Of a stretch of DNA of 64,000 bases, positions 36,755 through 46,464 are shown piece after piece. The notes beneath the pieces are model-generated. The model was not told the origin of the DNA. It worked only from the letters and a program-made list of their open reading frames with translations, and made no database searches. Position 1 is the stretch's first letter; every line of letters starts with the position of its first letter. The position numbers and the translations under genes are program-made. The DNA is from Marinifilum sp. D737 (GTDB lineage: Bacteria; Bacteroidota; Bacteroidia; Bacteroidales; Marinifilaceae): the NCBI RefSeq assembly GCF_026672275.1, contig NZ_JANQCD010000001.1:434001-498000 (forward strand). Direction: 5' to 3'.

Positions 36755-38146
36755 TTATTTGTATTTTTTAGGATTTACTTTTTGAATTTCACTCTCAACC
36801 AGACCGTCTTTAAACCTGGTTTCAATTACATCGTTTTTAGATAATGATGAAATGTCTTTCACTATTTTCCCATCCTTTAAAGTTAGTGTATATCCTTTTT
36901 GTAGGATATTTTCAGGATTCAGATATTTTACACTTTGCTCGTGTAATGATAATTTATGCTTTTGATTTTCTAGCAGTCGACCAACTCGTATACCAATTTT
37001 ACTATGCAGGTGTTCAGTATGACTCTTTTCAGTACTTAGTCGATGTTCGAGACCTAATTTTAATTTGGTTTTAAAGTTTTTCAAGTTAAATGAGTGCGAC
37101 TTTGTTATTTGTTTTGCCGAATGAATTAACTTTTCATTTGCAAGTAAAAGCTGATTGGATTTTCGTTCCAATATGGTTTTAACCAAGGGCGAAAACTTGT
37201 TCGACAGATTATGCAAATTCTCAGAAGCCTCAAGCAGGATTTCGTTTATTCCGTTGTAAAATTCTTCCTGTAAGCTTTCATGATAAGATTGTTTTTCATC
37301 AAAACAGTCAATCAGGTATTCGGCGGCTGCAGTTGGTGTTTTAACACGCACATTGGCTACAATATCAACAATAGTTTCATCTCTTTCATGCCCAATTCCA
37401 GAAATTACAGGAAGTGGAAACTGGGCAATGTTAAAAGCCAGCCAGTAATTATCGAAACAATTCAAATCGGCAGTTGAACCACCTCCTCGAATAATGACAA
37501 CAACATCAAATACGTCTTCATACTCATTAATTCGATCGAGTGCCGCAATAATTGATTCTTCAGCCTGATTCCCTTGCATAATAGCCGGAAACAATTTGTA
37601 ATGGAATTTGTAGCCGGAAGGGTTGTTTTCCAATTGATTTGTGAAATCCTCGTAACCCGCTGCCGTGGGAGATGAGATAAGAGCAATACTCTTGGGAATT
37701 TCCGGGAAATCAATTTCTTTATTCATTTCCAAAACTCCTTCTTCTTCTAGCCTGTTCAGAATCTCTTTTCTTCGTTTTGCAATATCTCCCAGCGTATAAC
37801 TAGGATCGATATCTTTAATATTTAAGGAAAATCCATAAATTTCCTGGAATTCTATGCTGACATTGATTAATACCTTAATTCCTGCAGAAAATCTTTGACC
37901 CGTGCTGGTTTCAAAATAAGGTTTTAACATCCTAAAGGTATAGGCCCAAATGGTTGCTCTGGCTTTGGCAATAATTTGATCTGTATCATCATCCTTTTCG
38001 ACCAACTCCAAATAACAATGGCCATTCTGATTGTAGCGGACTTCGCTAATTTCAGCTACAATCCACAAATCAGAATCAAAAGAGTTTTTTAAAACTCCTT
38101 TAATCCGATTGTTTAATTGAAATAAACTTATTCCTTTGTTTGCCAT
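36755..38146 (-). CDS. xseA: Exodeoxyribonuclease VII large subunit
   Basis: A 463-residue catalytic subunit of exonuclease VII. N-terminal OB-fold domain (about 1-105, with VAEISEVRYNQNGHCYLELVE), catalytic exonuclease VII domain (about 125-320) with VVIIRGGGSTADL, the DNYWLA segment, GIGHERDETIVD and VRVKTPTAAAE, then a long coiled-coil region (about 320-420) that binds XseB, and a C-terminal segment ENILQKGYTLTLKDGK. All catalytic-domain motifs are intact. It starts 17 bases after the MORN-type gene and runs into xseB without a gap. Confidence 0.95.
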   Translation of the reverse strand: MANKGISLFQLNNRIKGVLKNSFDSDLWIVAEISEVRYNQNGHCYLELVEKDDDTDQIIAKARATIWAYTFRMLKPYFETSTGQRFSAGIKVLINVSIEFQEIYGFSLNIKDIDPSYTLGDIAKRRKEILNRLEEEGVLEMNKEIDFPEIPKSIALISSPTAAGYEDFTNQLENNPSGYKFHYKLFPAIMQGNQAEESIIAALDRINEYEDVFDVVVIIRGGGSTADLNCFDNYWLAFNIAQFPLPVISGIGHERDETIVDIVANVRVKTPTAAAEYLIDCFDEKQSYHESLQEEFYNGINEILLEASENLHNLSNKFSPLVKTILERKSNQLLLANEKLIHSAKQITKSHSFNLKNFKTKLKLGLEHRLSTEKSHTEHLHSKIGIRVGRLLENQKHKLSLHEQSVKYLNPENILQKGYTLTLKDGKIVKDISSLSKNDVIETRFKDGLVESEIQKVNPKKYK

Positions 38147-38163
38147 AGTTTCCTTCGTAAAGT

Positions 38164-38973
38164 TTATTGTCTCATTTGAGAGCGTATGAATGAATCAGGA
38201 TCATTTACGTAATTTTCAGGATCACTTTTGATTAGTTTCTCCTTTTGAGTTTCCATTTGCTCGAGTTTTTTCATTTGTTCATTATCAAGCTCATCTTGAT
38301 TCAAAGCCACACCATTTTTGTATTCAATGGTAAAAAGCAAATCTCCTTTTTCAGAATAATGATCCCAACTACCAGTTTTTTTATTGTTGAGATAATCTCC
38401 TCCAAACTGAATAATACCATTAGGGTAAAAAGCCTGAAAACCACCATTTAATTTACCTTCTTTATATACCGCTTCGATATAAGGTTTACCATCTTCAAAA
38501 AAGCGTTTCCAAATGCCATGTTTTTTGCCCTTGGTAAAAGGAATAGATTCTGAAACTTTGCCATTTTTAAAACGGTATTCACTTGGGCCATTTTTAATGC
38601 CATTTTGAAATGTTTCAACTGCACGAACATTTCCTTTTTTATCGAAATAGTTCCAGGTGCTATCTTTTTGTGATTTTATGAAATTCCCTTTAGCAACTAG
38701 CTGAGCCGATTCATTGTAAAGTTCTGATTTAGCTTTAATTCCATCTTTAGAAAAAATTAATACAGCTTTTAGCTTGCCATTGGTATGAAAGCGTTCCATT
38801 CGTCCACTTGGTCTGTTATCAAGAAAACTGCCTTTGTATTTAATTTTACCATTAGGATATTTCTTAATCCAAACACCTTGCTTTAAGCCATTTTTATCTG
38901 TTTTATTGATTTCTTGAGCAGGTGAAAATATTGGAGCTATTAATAAGAGTAGAATGAATAAGTTTTTTATCAT
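38164..38973 (-). CDS. Secreted MORN-variant (YwqK-like) repeat protein
   Basis: A 269-residue protein with a signal peptide (about 1-19, ending SPAQ). It is made of MORN_2-type repeats of about 22 residues, for example GLKQGVWIKKYPNGKIKYKG, NGPSEYRFKNGK, HGIWKRFFEDGKPY and GSWDHYSEKGDLLF, covering about residues 27-220, followed by a charged helical tail ending DSFIRSQMRQ. Related proteins are often labelled YwqK antitoxins, but no toxin gene is present and export argues against that role; it is more likely an envelope protein. It heads the cluster with xseA, and the start is ATG at 38973. Confidence 0.85.
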   Translation of the reverse strand: MIKNLFILLLLIAPIFSPAQEINKTDKNGLKQGVWIKKYPNGKIKYKGSFLDNRPSGRMERFHTNGKLKAVLIFSKDGIKAKSELYNESAQLVAKGNFIKSQKDSTWNYFDKKGNVRAVETFQNGIKNGPSEYRFKNGKVSESIPFTKGKKHGIWKRFFEDGKPYIEAVYKEGKLNGGFQAFYPNGIIQFGGDYLNNKKTGSWDHYSEKGDLLFTIEYKNGVALNQDELDNEQMKKLEQMETQKEKLIKSDPENYVNDPDSFIRSQMRQ

Positions 38974-39283
38974 TTTGTTCAGTTTTTATCTTCTTGGTAA
39001 TTTTATTATTATCGTATTATCAAGCTAACACAAAACTAATAAAACTATAACAGCCATAAAAAAATCTTGAGCTTTTCCCATAAAAACCAATAGGTTCGAA
39101 TCATTAATAATAGAAATATGTTGTACATCATTTCTAATATTTTTTGGATAGCATTGATATTTTGTATTTTATGAATCGAATTGAATGTATTTTTCTCTAA
39201 TTATGTATTGTTGAATGTGGTGATGAGACAATTGATTTGAAGTGAGAGAATGCGTTTTTTGGATTTGATTTCACAAAACTCAA
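38974..39283. other. AT-rich divergent intergenic region
   Basis: 310 bases between divergent genes. I see no RNA gene, no coding frame and no strong repeat; it should hold both promoters, but no clean TTG/TAnnTTTG pair was found. Confidence 0.5.
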
Positions 39284-40033
39284 ATGTATAATGGAATCAA
39301 AAAAGGTGGAAATAATAACAAAAGCATAACTAACAAAATTGGTGGTATGGAGACAATGGATTTTCCTTTTAATTTCGATGAAATGCCAATTGCGGCAAAA
39401 TTCATCTCCGACAGTTTCTCTAGAGATATTGAGGACTTTCAAAGAGTTTATCCTGTATTTGATGATGTGTTTAAAGCGCGCTTTGCTGAGCAAATCAGAA
39501 AAGCAAAAGATATCGTATGTTGTGGGCCTGAAGGGGTGAAAATTCAGAATATCAGGATAGGCGTATTTAGAAAAATAGAAAGTTTGAATACTTTAATTTT
39601 AGAGGCACAGGATTACTTCCCGATATCAAGAATAAAACAGTTCGATTATATTGTAGAAATTATTGAGAAAAAGAATTTGAGCTCAATCTTATCGATTGTG
39701 CCAAATCTTTTGCAACAACTTGAAGCAAATGTGCCAACTCAAAACGGAGACGTGGCTCAATCCATAATCGATGGAATTCGATCAATCTATCAGGTATTAA
39801 AATTAGATCGTATTGAACTCAATCGTTTGCTTAATTCTCGCGGACTGTTAAAGGAGGAAGTTTTTCGTTGTTTAAATCACCTTTGGGCAACCATGCAGGA
39901 TGTAATGGAGATCGGACAAAGCCTATATCGAAAGGATGATCCAATGAAGTGTGTTGAGTATGAACTAAACTACATTAAAATGAAAGTAAAGACTTTCTGG
40001 ATGCACTCAGTACCAGATAGAGGTTTAGTTTAA
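39284..40033 (+). CDS. Hypothetical cytoplasmic protein
   Basis: A 249-residue soluble, largely helical protein that I do not recognise. No signal peptide or membrane segment is present. A possible later start at ATG 39347 (METMDFPFNF) would remove a low-complexity, Asn/Lys-rich leader of 21 residues and is in my view at least as likely. Visible features are a Cys pair (DIVCCGPEGVKIQNIRIG), a helical middle with repeated hydrophobic heptads (LSSILSIVPNLLQQLEANV) and a C-terminal Trp/Met-rich helix (CLNHLWATMQDVMEIG). It is monocistronic, between a divergent MORN gene and convergent dnaK. Confidence 0.7.
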   Translation: MYNGIKKGGNNNKSITNKIGGMETMDFPFNFDEMPIAAKFISDSFSRDIEDFQRVYPVFDDVFKARFAEQIRKAKDIVCCGPEGVKIQNIRIGVFRKIESLNTLILEAQDYFPISRIKQFDYIVEIIEKKNLSSILSIVPNLLQQLEANVPTQNGDVAQSIIDGIRSIYQVLKLDRIELNRLLNSRGLLKEEVFRCLNHLWATMQDVMEIGQSLYRKDDPMKCVEYELNYIKMKVKTFWMHSVPDRGLV

Positions 40034-40070
40034 TTGTTAGTTTTGGACTCACGTTAAAATACCAAGCATA

Positions 40071-40104
40071 AAAAATGGCGATCGAAATTTCGATCGCCAT
40101 TTTT
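40071..40104. terminator. Bidirectional terminator between the unknown gene and dnaK
   Basis: A perfect palindrome with 17-bp arms (AAAAATGGCGATCGAAA and its complement) has A/T runs on both sides and lies between convergent stop codons. Confidence 0.9.
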
Positions 40105-40122
40105 TATATATCTGAAGTTAAA

Positions 40123-42039
40123 TTATTTTACTTCTTCAAAGTCAACATCAGTTACTTCATCGTCTGATTTTGCTTGGCCTCCAGCTTGACCTCCAGCTTG
40201 TGCACCAGCGTCAGGACCTGGTTGACCACCTTGCTGTTGTTGTGCGTTGTACATCTCTTGAGATGCAGCTTGGAATACATTGTTCAACTCATCGATAGCA
40301 GCGTTACAAGCATCAACATCCTGAGCTTTGTGTGCTTCTTTCAATTTGTTTAATGCATCTTCTATTGGCTGTTTCTTATCAGCTGGCAATTTATCACCGA
40401 TTTCTTTCAACTGCTTTTCAGTCTGGAAAATCATACCGTCAGCTTTATTCAAAGTATCGATTTTTTCTTTTGCTTTATTATCAGCTTCTGCGTTAGCCTT
40501 AGCCTCTTCACGCATTCTTTCGATTTCAGCATCAGATAATCCTGAAGAAGCTTCAATTCTGATGTTTTGTTCTTTACCAGTTCCTTTATCTTTAGCAGAT
40601 ACATTCAAGATACCATTTGCATCAATATCGAAAGTTACTTCGATTTGTGGAATACCACGAGGTGCTGGTGGAATGCTATCCAGGTGGAAACGACCAATTG
40701 TTTTGTTTCCTTGAGCCATTGGTCTCTCACCTTGAAGAATGTGAATTTCTACAGAAGGCTGGTTGTCAGCTGCAGTTGTAAAAGTTTCAGTCTTCTTGGT
40801 TGGGATTGTAGTGTTCGCTTCAATCAATTTAGTCATTACACCACCCATGGTTTCAATACCTAATGAAAGAGGAGTAACATCCAAAAGAAGAACGTCTTTT
40901 ACTTCACCAGTTAATACACCACCTTGAATTGCAGCTCCTACAGCTACTACTTCATCAGGATTTACACCTTTTGATGGAGCTTTACCGAAGAATTCCTGTA
41001 CTTTATTTTGAATAGCAGGGATACGAGTAGAACCACCTACCAAGATTACTTCGTCAATTTCTGCTGATGATACACCAGCATCGTTCAATGCAGCTCTACA
41101 TGGCTCAATTACTGCCTGAATCAGGCTGTCAGCCAATTGCTCGAATTGTGCACGAGAAAGACTTTTAACCAAGTGCTTTGGAATACCGTTAACTGGCATA
41201 ATGTATGGCAAGTTGATTTCAGTGCTAGTTGAGCTAGACAATTCAACTTTAGCTTTCTCAGCAGCTTCTTTCAAACGCTGAAGAGCCATAGGATCCTGAC
41301 GCAAGTCAATACCTTCTTCTTTGTTGAATTCATCAGCCAACCAGTCGATAATTACCTGGTCGAAATCATCACCACCAAGGTGAGTATCACCATTAGTTGA
41401 TTTTACCTCGAATACACCATCACCTAATTCAAGAACTGAAATATCGAAAGTACCACCACCAAGGTCGAATACTGCAATTTTCATATCCTGATCTTTCTTG
41501 TCAAGACCATATGCCAAAGAAGCAGCGGTTGGCTCATTGATGATACGCTTAACAGTTAAACCGGCAATTTCACCAGCTTCTTTAGTTGCTTGACGCTGTG
41601 CATCGTTAAAGTAAGCAGGAACTGTAATTACAGCTTCAGTTACTTCTTGTCCAAGATAATCTTCAGCAGTTTTCTTCATTTTCTGAAGAGTCATTGCCGA
41701 AATTTCTTGTGGAGAATATTTTCTATCGTCGATTTCAACACGTGGAGTGTTGTTGTCACCTTTTAGTACTTTATATGGAACACGTCCAATTTCTTTACCT
41801 ACTTTGTCGTAAGTTTCACCCATAAATCTCTTGATAGAGAAAATTGTTTTAGATGGGTTTGTGATAGCCTGACGTTTTGCAGGATCACCTACTTTTCTTT
41901 CACCACCTTCAACAAAAGCTACAATAGATGGAGTTGTTCTTTTTCCTTCACTGTTAGGAATTACTACAGGCTCGTTACCTTCCATTACGGATACACAAGA
42001 GTTGGTAGTTCCTAAGTCGATTCCAATAATTTTACCCAT
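40123..42039 (-). CDS. dnaK: Molecular chaperone DnaK (Hsp70)
   Basis: A 638-residue Hsp70 that folds and protects client proteins with ATP hydrolysis, DnaJ and GrpE (neither is in the window). ATPase domain 1-380: [16 protein letters not shown] at the start, phosphate-loop [10 protein letters not shown] near 195 and VGGSTRIP near 335. Interdomain linker [13 protein letters not shown], substrate-binding domain (about 390-500), helical lid to about 600, and a Gly/Gln-rich tail ending [11 protein letters not shown], the usual DnaK C-terminus. Single-gene unit here, with a 426-base upstream region shared with panB. Confidence 0.98.
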   Translation of the reverse strand: MGKIIGIDLGTTNSCVSVMEGNEPVVIPNSEGKRTTPSIVAFVEGGERKVGDPAKRQAITNPSKTIFSIKRFMGETYDKVGKEIGRVPYKVLKGDNNTPRVEIDDRKYSPQEISAMTLQKMKKTAEDYLGQEVTEAVITVPAYFNDAQRQATKEAGEIAGLTVKRIINEPTAASLAYGLDKKDQDMKIAVFDLGGGTFDISVLELGDGVFEVKSTNGDTHLGGDDFDQVIIDWLADEFNKEEGIDLRQDPMALQRLKEAAEKAKVELSSSTSTEINLPYIMPVNGIPKHLVKSLSRAQFEQLADSLIQAVIEPCRAALNDAGVSSAEIDEVILVGGSTRIPAIQNKVQEFFGKAPSKGVNPDEVVAVGAAIQGGVLTGEVKDVLLLDVTPLSLGIETMGGVMTKLIEANTTIPTKKTETFTTAADNQPSVEIHILQGERPMAQGNKTIGRFHLDSIPPAPRGIPQIEVTFDIDANGILNVSAKDKGTGKEQNIRIEASSGLSDAEIERMREEAKANAEADNKAKEKIDTLNKADGMIFQTEKQLKEIGDKLPADKKQPIEDALNKLKEAHKAQDVDACNAAIDELNNVFQAASQEMYNAQQQQGGQPGPDAGAQAGGQAGGQAKSDDEVTDVDFEEVK

Positions 42040-42465
42040 TTTAAGTATTTATTTAATGTTCTTATTTTTTTCTAATACACTTACGGATCATTTTTAAATC
42101 CGACAGGGAATAATCAAAGCCTGTGCCATTCCAAAAATTGTAGTTTCGAATGTAAAACTGACACAGATTGTAAAATTATCTGCTAAAATCATGACAGTTT
42201 TACTGACAGAAAGACAGAATCTGTAATGATTAATTATAAATGATGAATTATTACAGGAATATTCGTTCAACTTTTTATTCATTTACGAACTCACTTAATA
42301 TCTCATTAAAGCAACTCTTCATTAACTTTTTCCATTTAGCTTGATACTTTAAGCTTTTTTATAACTTTGCAGTCTTGTATCATTGAAAAAATATTGATGG
42401 TATGAAGCTAAAACAGAGTTAGGATAATTGCACCTTACTTATCTATTGTCCAAAAAATTAAGATC
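42040..42465. other. Divergent dnaK/panB regulatory region
   Basis: 426 bases. No CIRCE inverted repeat is seen. On the minus (dnaK) strand CTGTC-type motifs cluster at 42158-42217 (CTGTGTCAG, CTGTCA, CTGTCAG, CTGTC), which may be heat-shock or regulator sites; this is described separately as a finding. The panB promoter lies at 42341-42369. The rest shows nothing notable. Confidence 0.5.
42341..42369 (+). promoter_or_regulatory. Promoter of panB
   Basis: TTG (42341-42343), an 18-base spacer and TAACTTTG (42362-42369) match the Bacteroidota consensus. The leader to the panB start is about 95 bases. Confidence 0.75.
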
Positions 42466-43284
42466 ATGTCAATTCATAAAGAATCGGTAAAGAGAGTGAC
42501 AACACATGTACTCTCAGAAATGAAATTGAAGGGAGAAAAAATCTCCATGCTAACTTCTTACGACTATTCAATGGCTACTATTGTTGATAGGGCAGGTATA
42601 GATGTAATATTGGTTGGCGATTCGGCATCTAATGTTATGGCAGGACATGAAACCACACTGCCTATTACTTTAGATCAGATGATTTATCATGGTGCGTCGG
42701 TTGTTCGTGCTGTACAAAGAGCTTTGGTTGTAGTTGATTTGCCTTTTGGTACTTATCAGGGAAATTCTAAAGAAGCGCTGAATTCTTCTATTCGCATTAT
42801 GAAAGAAGCAAGTGCTGATGCTGTGAAATTGGAAGGTGGTAGCGAGGTATTGGAATCAGTTAACCGAATACTATCAGCTGGTATTCCTGTAATGGGGCAT
42901 TTGGGATTAACTCCACAATCAATTCATAAGTTTGGTACCTATGCGGTTCGAGCCAAAGAGGAAGAAGAAGCAAAAAAATTGCTTGAAGATGCCAAACTAT
43001 TGGAAGAAGCAGGATGTTTTGCAATTGTTTTAGAGAAAGTGCCTGCAACATTGGCAAAAAAAGTGGCCGAAAGTGTAACGATTCCTATTATTGGTATTGG
43101 AGCCGGTAATGGTGTAGACGGACAGGTGTTGGTGATTCATGACATGTTGGGAATTACTCAAGAGTTTTCTCCACGTTTCTTAAGAAGATATCATAACTTG
43201 TTTGCTGAAATTAAAGGGGCAGTTGAAACCTATATTGGAGATGTGAAATCGAAAGATTTCCCTAATGAAAGAGAGCAATATTAG
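42466..43284 (+). CDS. panB: 3-methyl-2-oxobutanoate hydroxymethyltransferase
   Basis: A 272-residue cytoplasmic enzyme transferring a hydroxymethyl group from 5,10-methylene-tetrahydrofolate to 2-oxoisovalerate, giving ketopantoate, the first committed step of pantothenate and CoA synthesis. Motifs: [19 protein letters not shown] near 25-45, the metal-binding VGDSASN near 53, GTYQ near 95, and the catalytic Glu in FAIVLEKVP near 190, followed by [14 protein letters not shown]. Length is as expected. A palindromic repeat begins 2 bases after the stop; the other pan genes are not nearby. Confidence 0.96.
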   Translation: MSIHKESVKRVTTHVLSEMKLKGEKISMLTSYDYSMATIVDRAGIDVILVGDSASNVMAGHETTLPITLDQMIYHGASVVRAVQRALVVVDLPFGTYQGNSKEALNSSIRIMKEASADAVKLEGGSEVLESVNRILSAGIPVMGHLGLTPQSIHKFGTYAVRAKEEEEAKKLLEDAKLLEEAGCFAIVLEKVPATLAKKVAESVTIPIIGIGAGNGVDGQVLVIHDMLGITQEFSPRFLRRYHNLFAEIKGAVETYIGDVKSKDFPNEREQY

Positions 43285-43286
43285 TG

Positions 43287-43304
43287 TCCCGATAACTAAC
43301 GGGA
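43287..43304. repeat. Palindromic repeat of the TCCCG...CGGGA family
   Basis: TCCCGATAACTAACGGGA: a 5-bp stem with an eight-base loop, 2 bases after the panB stop codon. It resembles the palindromes in the tRNA locus at 60195-61544 but has diverged. No T run, so not a typical terminator. Confidence 0.5.
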
Positions 43305-43434
43305 GAGTGAATGTGTTAATTAGTGAATGTGTACTTTGAATTAAATTTCAACTTATTTAAAATAAACTGGATTGGAATAATTAAAGGTCTGTTTCATTAA
43401 TAATTCATCATTTATAATTTATAATTGAATTAAG

Positions 43435-44136
43435 GTGGCAAGAGAAAGACTAGAAGTATTATATGAGGACAATCACATTATTGCAATTAACAAGCGATGT
43501 GGTGATATTGTGCAAGGAGATCAGACTGGAGATGAACCTTTGAGCGAGAAGGTAAAGAAATACATCAAAAGAAAATACGACAAACCAGGTGATGTTTACC
43601 TTGGTGTACCTCATAGAATTGACAGACCTGTTAGTGGGGTTGTTATTTTTGCTAAAACCAGCAAAGCTTTGACGCGTTTAAATAAAATGTTTCAGCAGAA
43701 GGCTGATCAGATCGATAAGATTTACTGGGCAGTAGTTCAAAATTGTCCAAGAGTGGAAGAGGAAACTTTAAAGCATTACTTGTTAAGAAATCAGGAAAAA
43801 AATCGCACCAATGTATTCGATAAGGAGAAGAAAGGTGCGAAAGAGGCAATACTTGATTACAAATTGTTGACTCGCTCTCAGAAGTATTTCTTATTGGAGG
43901 TAAAGCTTCATACTGGTCGCCATCACCAAATTAGAGCTCAGCTTTCAAAAGTTGGTATGCCAATTCGTGGCGATTTAAAATATGGTGCCCCTCGTTCTAA
44001 AAATGGAGGAGGAATTGGCCTTCATGCCAGGGAAATTGGTTTTATCCACCCGGTAAAACAAGAGCCTATCAGGATTAAAGCACCAGTTCCACAAGATGAT
44101 AATTTGTGGAGAGAACTTGAAAAATTAGCAGATTAA
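43435..44136 (+). CDS. RluA-family pseudouridine synthase
   Basis: A 233-residue RNA pseudouridine synthase. The catalytic Asp sits in PHRIDRPVSGVVIFAKT (motif HRxDxxxSG, near residues 61-70). YEDNHIIAINKRCGDIVQ is the usual N-terminal strand, and LHTGRHHQIRAQLSKVGMPI with GDLKYGA the C-terminal signature. No S4 domain is present, so it is a short RluA-type enzyme; the modified rRNA or tRNA position is not predictable. The start is GTG at 43435, because an in-frame TGA lies two codons upstream. Confidence 0.92.
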   Translation: MARERLEVLYEDNHIIAINKRCGDIVQGDQTGDEPLSEKVKKYIKRKYDKPGDVYLGVPHRIDRPVSGVVIFAKTSKALTRLNKMFQQKADQIDKIYWAVVQNCPRVEEETLKHYLLRNQEKNRTNVFDKEKKGAKEAILDYKLLTRSQKYFLLEVKLHTGRHHQIRAQLSKVGMPIRGDLKYGAPRSKNGGGIGLHAREIGFIHPVKQEPIRIKAPVPQDDNLWRELEKLAD

Positions 44137-44141
44137 ATAAT

Positions 44142-44174
44142 AAAAAAACGGAAGCCATTGGCTTCCGTTTTTTT
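44142..44174. terminator. Bidirectional terminator
   Basis: The stem AACGGAAGCC / GGCTTCCGTT with ATT loop is flanked by A and T runs. It serves the pseudouridine synthase (+) and overlaps the stop codon of cdd (-). Confidence 0.93.
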
Positions 44175-44658
44175 AGTCGTTTAGCATTTCTTTATCAAAG
44201 AAAAGCGGCAATAATTGCTTAATGCTTTCCACAATTCTAATTTTGTTTTCGCCACAAAGAATTACTCTAATTGGCTGATTGTATCTATCTTCAGTTTCCA
44301 GTAGAACTTGTCGGCAAGAGCCACAAGGAGGAACCGGAGTTTCCAGGAAGCTGCCATTTGTTCTTGAAGTAATGGCAATGGCTTTAACAGGAACATCTGG
44401 ATATTTGGCATTGGCATAAAAAACCGCTACACGTTCTGCACATAAACCCGATGGATAAGCAGAGTTTTCCTGATTATTACCTTGTACCATCTCACCATTC
44501 TCTAACAATAAAGCTGCTCCAACATTAAATTTAGAATATGGGGCATAAGAGCGATGAGCTGCATCTTTGGCCTGATTAACCAATGCTTGATCTTCTTTTG
44601 AAAGTTCGTCTATCGAATCGTATTCGTAAACCGTTGTTATAATTTGTGTTTTCTTCAT
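44173..44658 (-). CDS. cdd: Cytidine deaminase
   Basis: A 161-residue zinc enzyme deaminating cytidine and deoxycytidine to uridine and deoxyuridine in pyrimidine salvage. Zinc and catalytic motifs are intact: SGLCAERVA (Cys ligand plus catalytic Glu, near residue 83) and PPCGSCRQVLLE (two Cys ligands, near 117). SKFNVGAALL is the substrate-binding N-terminal segment. Length fits the small homotetrameric Bacillus-type enzyme with a 20-residue N-terminal extension. Monocistronic. Confidence 0.95.
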   Translation of the reverse strand: MKKTQIITTVYEYDSIDELSKEDQALVNQAKDAAHRSYAPYSKFNVGAALLLENGEMVQGNNQENSAYPSGLCAERVAVFYANAKYPDVPVKAIAITSRTNGSFLETPVPPCGSCRQVLLETEDRYNQPIRVILCGENKIRIVESIKQLLPLFFDKEMLND

Positions 44659-44916
44659 TTTATAGCCATTAGTAAGCAGTATTAAGTAATTGGTTATATA
44701 CTAACTACTCGTACTCATAAATATACAATAGTTTCGATAATATTTACTAAAACATTATCGTTAGCTTATCAACGGAATACCTTGTGAATAAAAATTGATA
44801 CAGAAATATCAATGGATAACAGGATTGTTATATTTTTATGGTTGTTTTTGAAATCGGAACGAAGATATACATAAATTTTGATTTCTCATTTATTATCGCT
44901 TTTACTTTAGATTTTT

Positions 44917-45852
44917 ATGAAGAAAATTATCCTATACACACTACTTGTAATTGCCACATGCTCAGGTGTGTTTGCAAAAAATTATACCAGAAAAGAATAC
45001 ATTCAAAAATATAAAGATTTAGCGATTCGAGAAATGGAACGCACTGGTATTCCAGCCAGTATCACAATGGCCCAGGGAGTATTAGAGTCACAAAATGGTA
45101 ATTCTCTTTTGGCGCGCAGGGCCAATAACCATTTCGGAATCAAATGTCACGATTGGGTTGGTCCGAGTATGAAATTCGATGATGACAAAAAAAATGAGTG
45201 CTTTAGAAAATATACAAACCCATATGAGTCGTATAAGGATCATTCAAAATTCCTGACGACACGTTCGCGATATGCTTTTTTATTCAAGTATCGATCGGAT
45301 GATTACAAGCGCTGGGCACATGGATTAAAAAAAGCAGGTTATGCTACCGATCCAAAATATGCCCACAAGTTGATTAGTATTATTGAAGCTGAACATCTTT
45401 ATAAGCTTGACAGAAAGGGTGCTGGTAAAGATTTCGTTGTAACGAAACCTGATGACACTGAATTGGCAGACATAGATGGTGATTTAAGTATTGATCCGTT
45501 TGGAGCCCGATTGGAAGTGGCCAATGGTATTCATTACATCGTAACCAAAAAAGGTGATACTTTCTACAGTATTGAAAAGAATTTGGGTGTAGAGCGCAAG
45601 AAGTTGTTGCGTTACAACGATCTTCCTAAGAATTACATTTTACAGATTGATCAGAGATTATATTTGCATAGCAAGCGAAATAAAGCTGCCAGAGGTTATA
45701 ATTTCCACCGTGTAAAAGAAGGAGAATCATTGTATGGTATTTCGCAGCAGTACGGTGTGAAATTGAAGAGACTTTGTAAGTACAATGGTGTGAAGAAAAA
45801 CTACAAAGTTAAGACAGGTGAGCGTATTTGGTTACGCAAAAAGAAAAGATAG
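44917..45852 (+). CDS. Secreted glucosaminidase with two LysM domains
   Basis: A 311-residue peptidoglycan hydrolase. Signal peptide (about 1-20, ending GVFA), then a GH73-type glucosaminidase domain (about 22-165) with SITMAQGVLESQNGNS (carrying the catalytic Glu), NNHFGIKCH and GYATDPKYAHKLI. Two LysM repeats follow (about 205-250, HYIVTKKGDTFYSIEKNLGV, and 262-308, HRVKEGESLYGISQQYGV), which bind the glycan strand. It would act in the periplasm or outer envelope in cell-wall turnover or cell separation. Own terminator at 45881. Confidence 0.93.
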   Translation: MKKIILYTLLVIATCSGVFAKNYTRKEYIQKYKDLAIREMERTGIPASITMAQGVLESQNGNSLLARRANNHFGIKCHDWVGPSMKFDDDKKNECFRKYTNPYESYKDHSKFLTTRSRYAFLFKYRSDDYKRWAHGLKKAGYATDPKYAHKLISIIEAEHLYKLDRKGAGKDFVVTKPDDTELADIDGDLSIDPFGARLEVANGIHYIVTKKGDTFYSIEKNLGVERKKLLRYNDLPKNYILQIDQRLYLHSKRNKAARGYNFHRVKEGESLYGISQQYGVKLKRLCKYNGVKKNYKVKTGERIWLRKKKR

Positions 45853-45880
45853 AAAATATCAAAATTAGATATGAGTAAAA

Positions 45881-45917
45881 GAAGCTGTTTCAAATGGATT
45901 GAACAGCTTCTTTTTTT
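45881..45917 (+). terminator. Rho-independent terminator
   Basis: The stem GAAGCTGTT / AACAGCTTC with a 12-base loop is followed by seven T. Confidence 0.9.
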
Positions 45918-46035
45918 ACAGAATATTTACTTGAATAGGTTCATTTTATAAGTATAATTTTTGGCATTATTTTGGTGGTAACATCAACTGTAAGAAATCA
46001 ATATTAAACTAATCTATAATCAATACAGTTGAATC

Positions 46036-46383
46036 ATGAAAAAAGCAATCTTTTATTGTCTTGGTGTTGTACTAATGGCATCCTGCCAGATGACACAAAC
46101 CATTGTTACTCCACCTGCCAATGTAAATGTTCCGAAAAATGCACTTTTTATTTCTCAATCGGGAACCGAAAGTTCTTTAATGCAAACCGTTATCGATTTG
46201 GAAAATAACGAAATGGTAGTGCTTACCTACAGTTATTCAAATATCGAAAATGTAACACGCACCGGAGTGTATTTAAATCCTGATGATTATAGAAATATGA
46301 AAATTGTAGGAACAGATGCACCATACGCCAAGGAGAAAGAAGAAAAGAAACCTGCTCACCTAAATGATTCTAAAGAGAAATAA
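46036..46383 (+). CDS. Small lipoprotein, unknown function
   Basis: A 115-residue predicted lipoprotein: hydrophobic signal and lipobox VLMASCQM with Cys 17. The mature part is short, beta-strand rich in the middle (ESSLMQTVIDLENNEMVVLT) and ends in a Lys/Glu-rich tail (YAKEKEEKKPAHLNDSKEK). I do not recognise a family. It is a single gene convergent with the sigma-factor pair and bounded by a bidirectional terminator. Confidence 0.75.
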   Translation: MKKAIFYCLGVVLMASCQMTQTIVTPPANVNVPKNALFISQSGTESSLMQTVIDLENNEMVVLTYSYSNIENVTRTGVYLNPDDYRNMKIVGTDAPYAKEKEEKKPAHLNDSKEK

Positions 46384-46400
46384 AAATTAATGCAATATAA

Positions 46401-46432
46401 AAAGGGATAAGTCAATTGTGGCTTATCCCTTT
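46401..46432. terminator. Bidirectional terminator
   Basis: The stem AAAGGGATAAG / CTTATCCCTTT with a 10-base loop lies between the convergent lipoprotein and sigma-operon stops. Confidence 0.85.
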
Positions 46433-46464
46433 ACTCTATTATTTAATGTTATGTAAGTTTAAAA

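Noticed and set aside
38164-38973. Toxin-antitoxin role for the YwqK-like protein
   Set aside because: It has a signal peptide and no adjacent toxin; the MORN repeats are enough to explain the family name.
44860-44885. Possible promoter TAAATTTTG before the glucosaminidase gene
   Set aside because: One base too long compared with TAnnTTTG and no TTG at the right distance, so not annotated.
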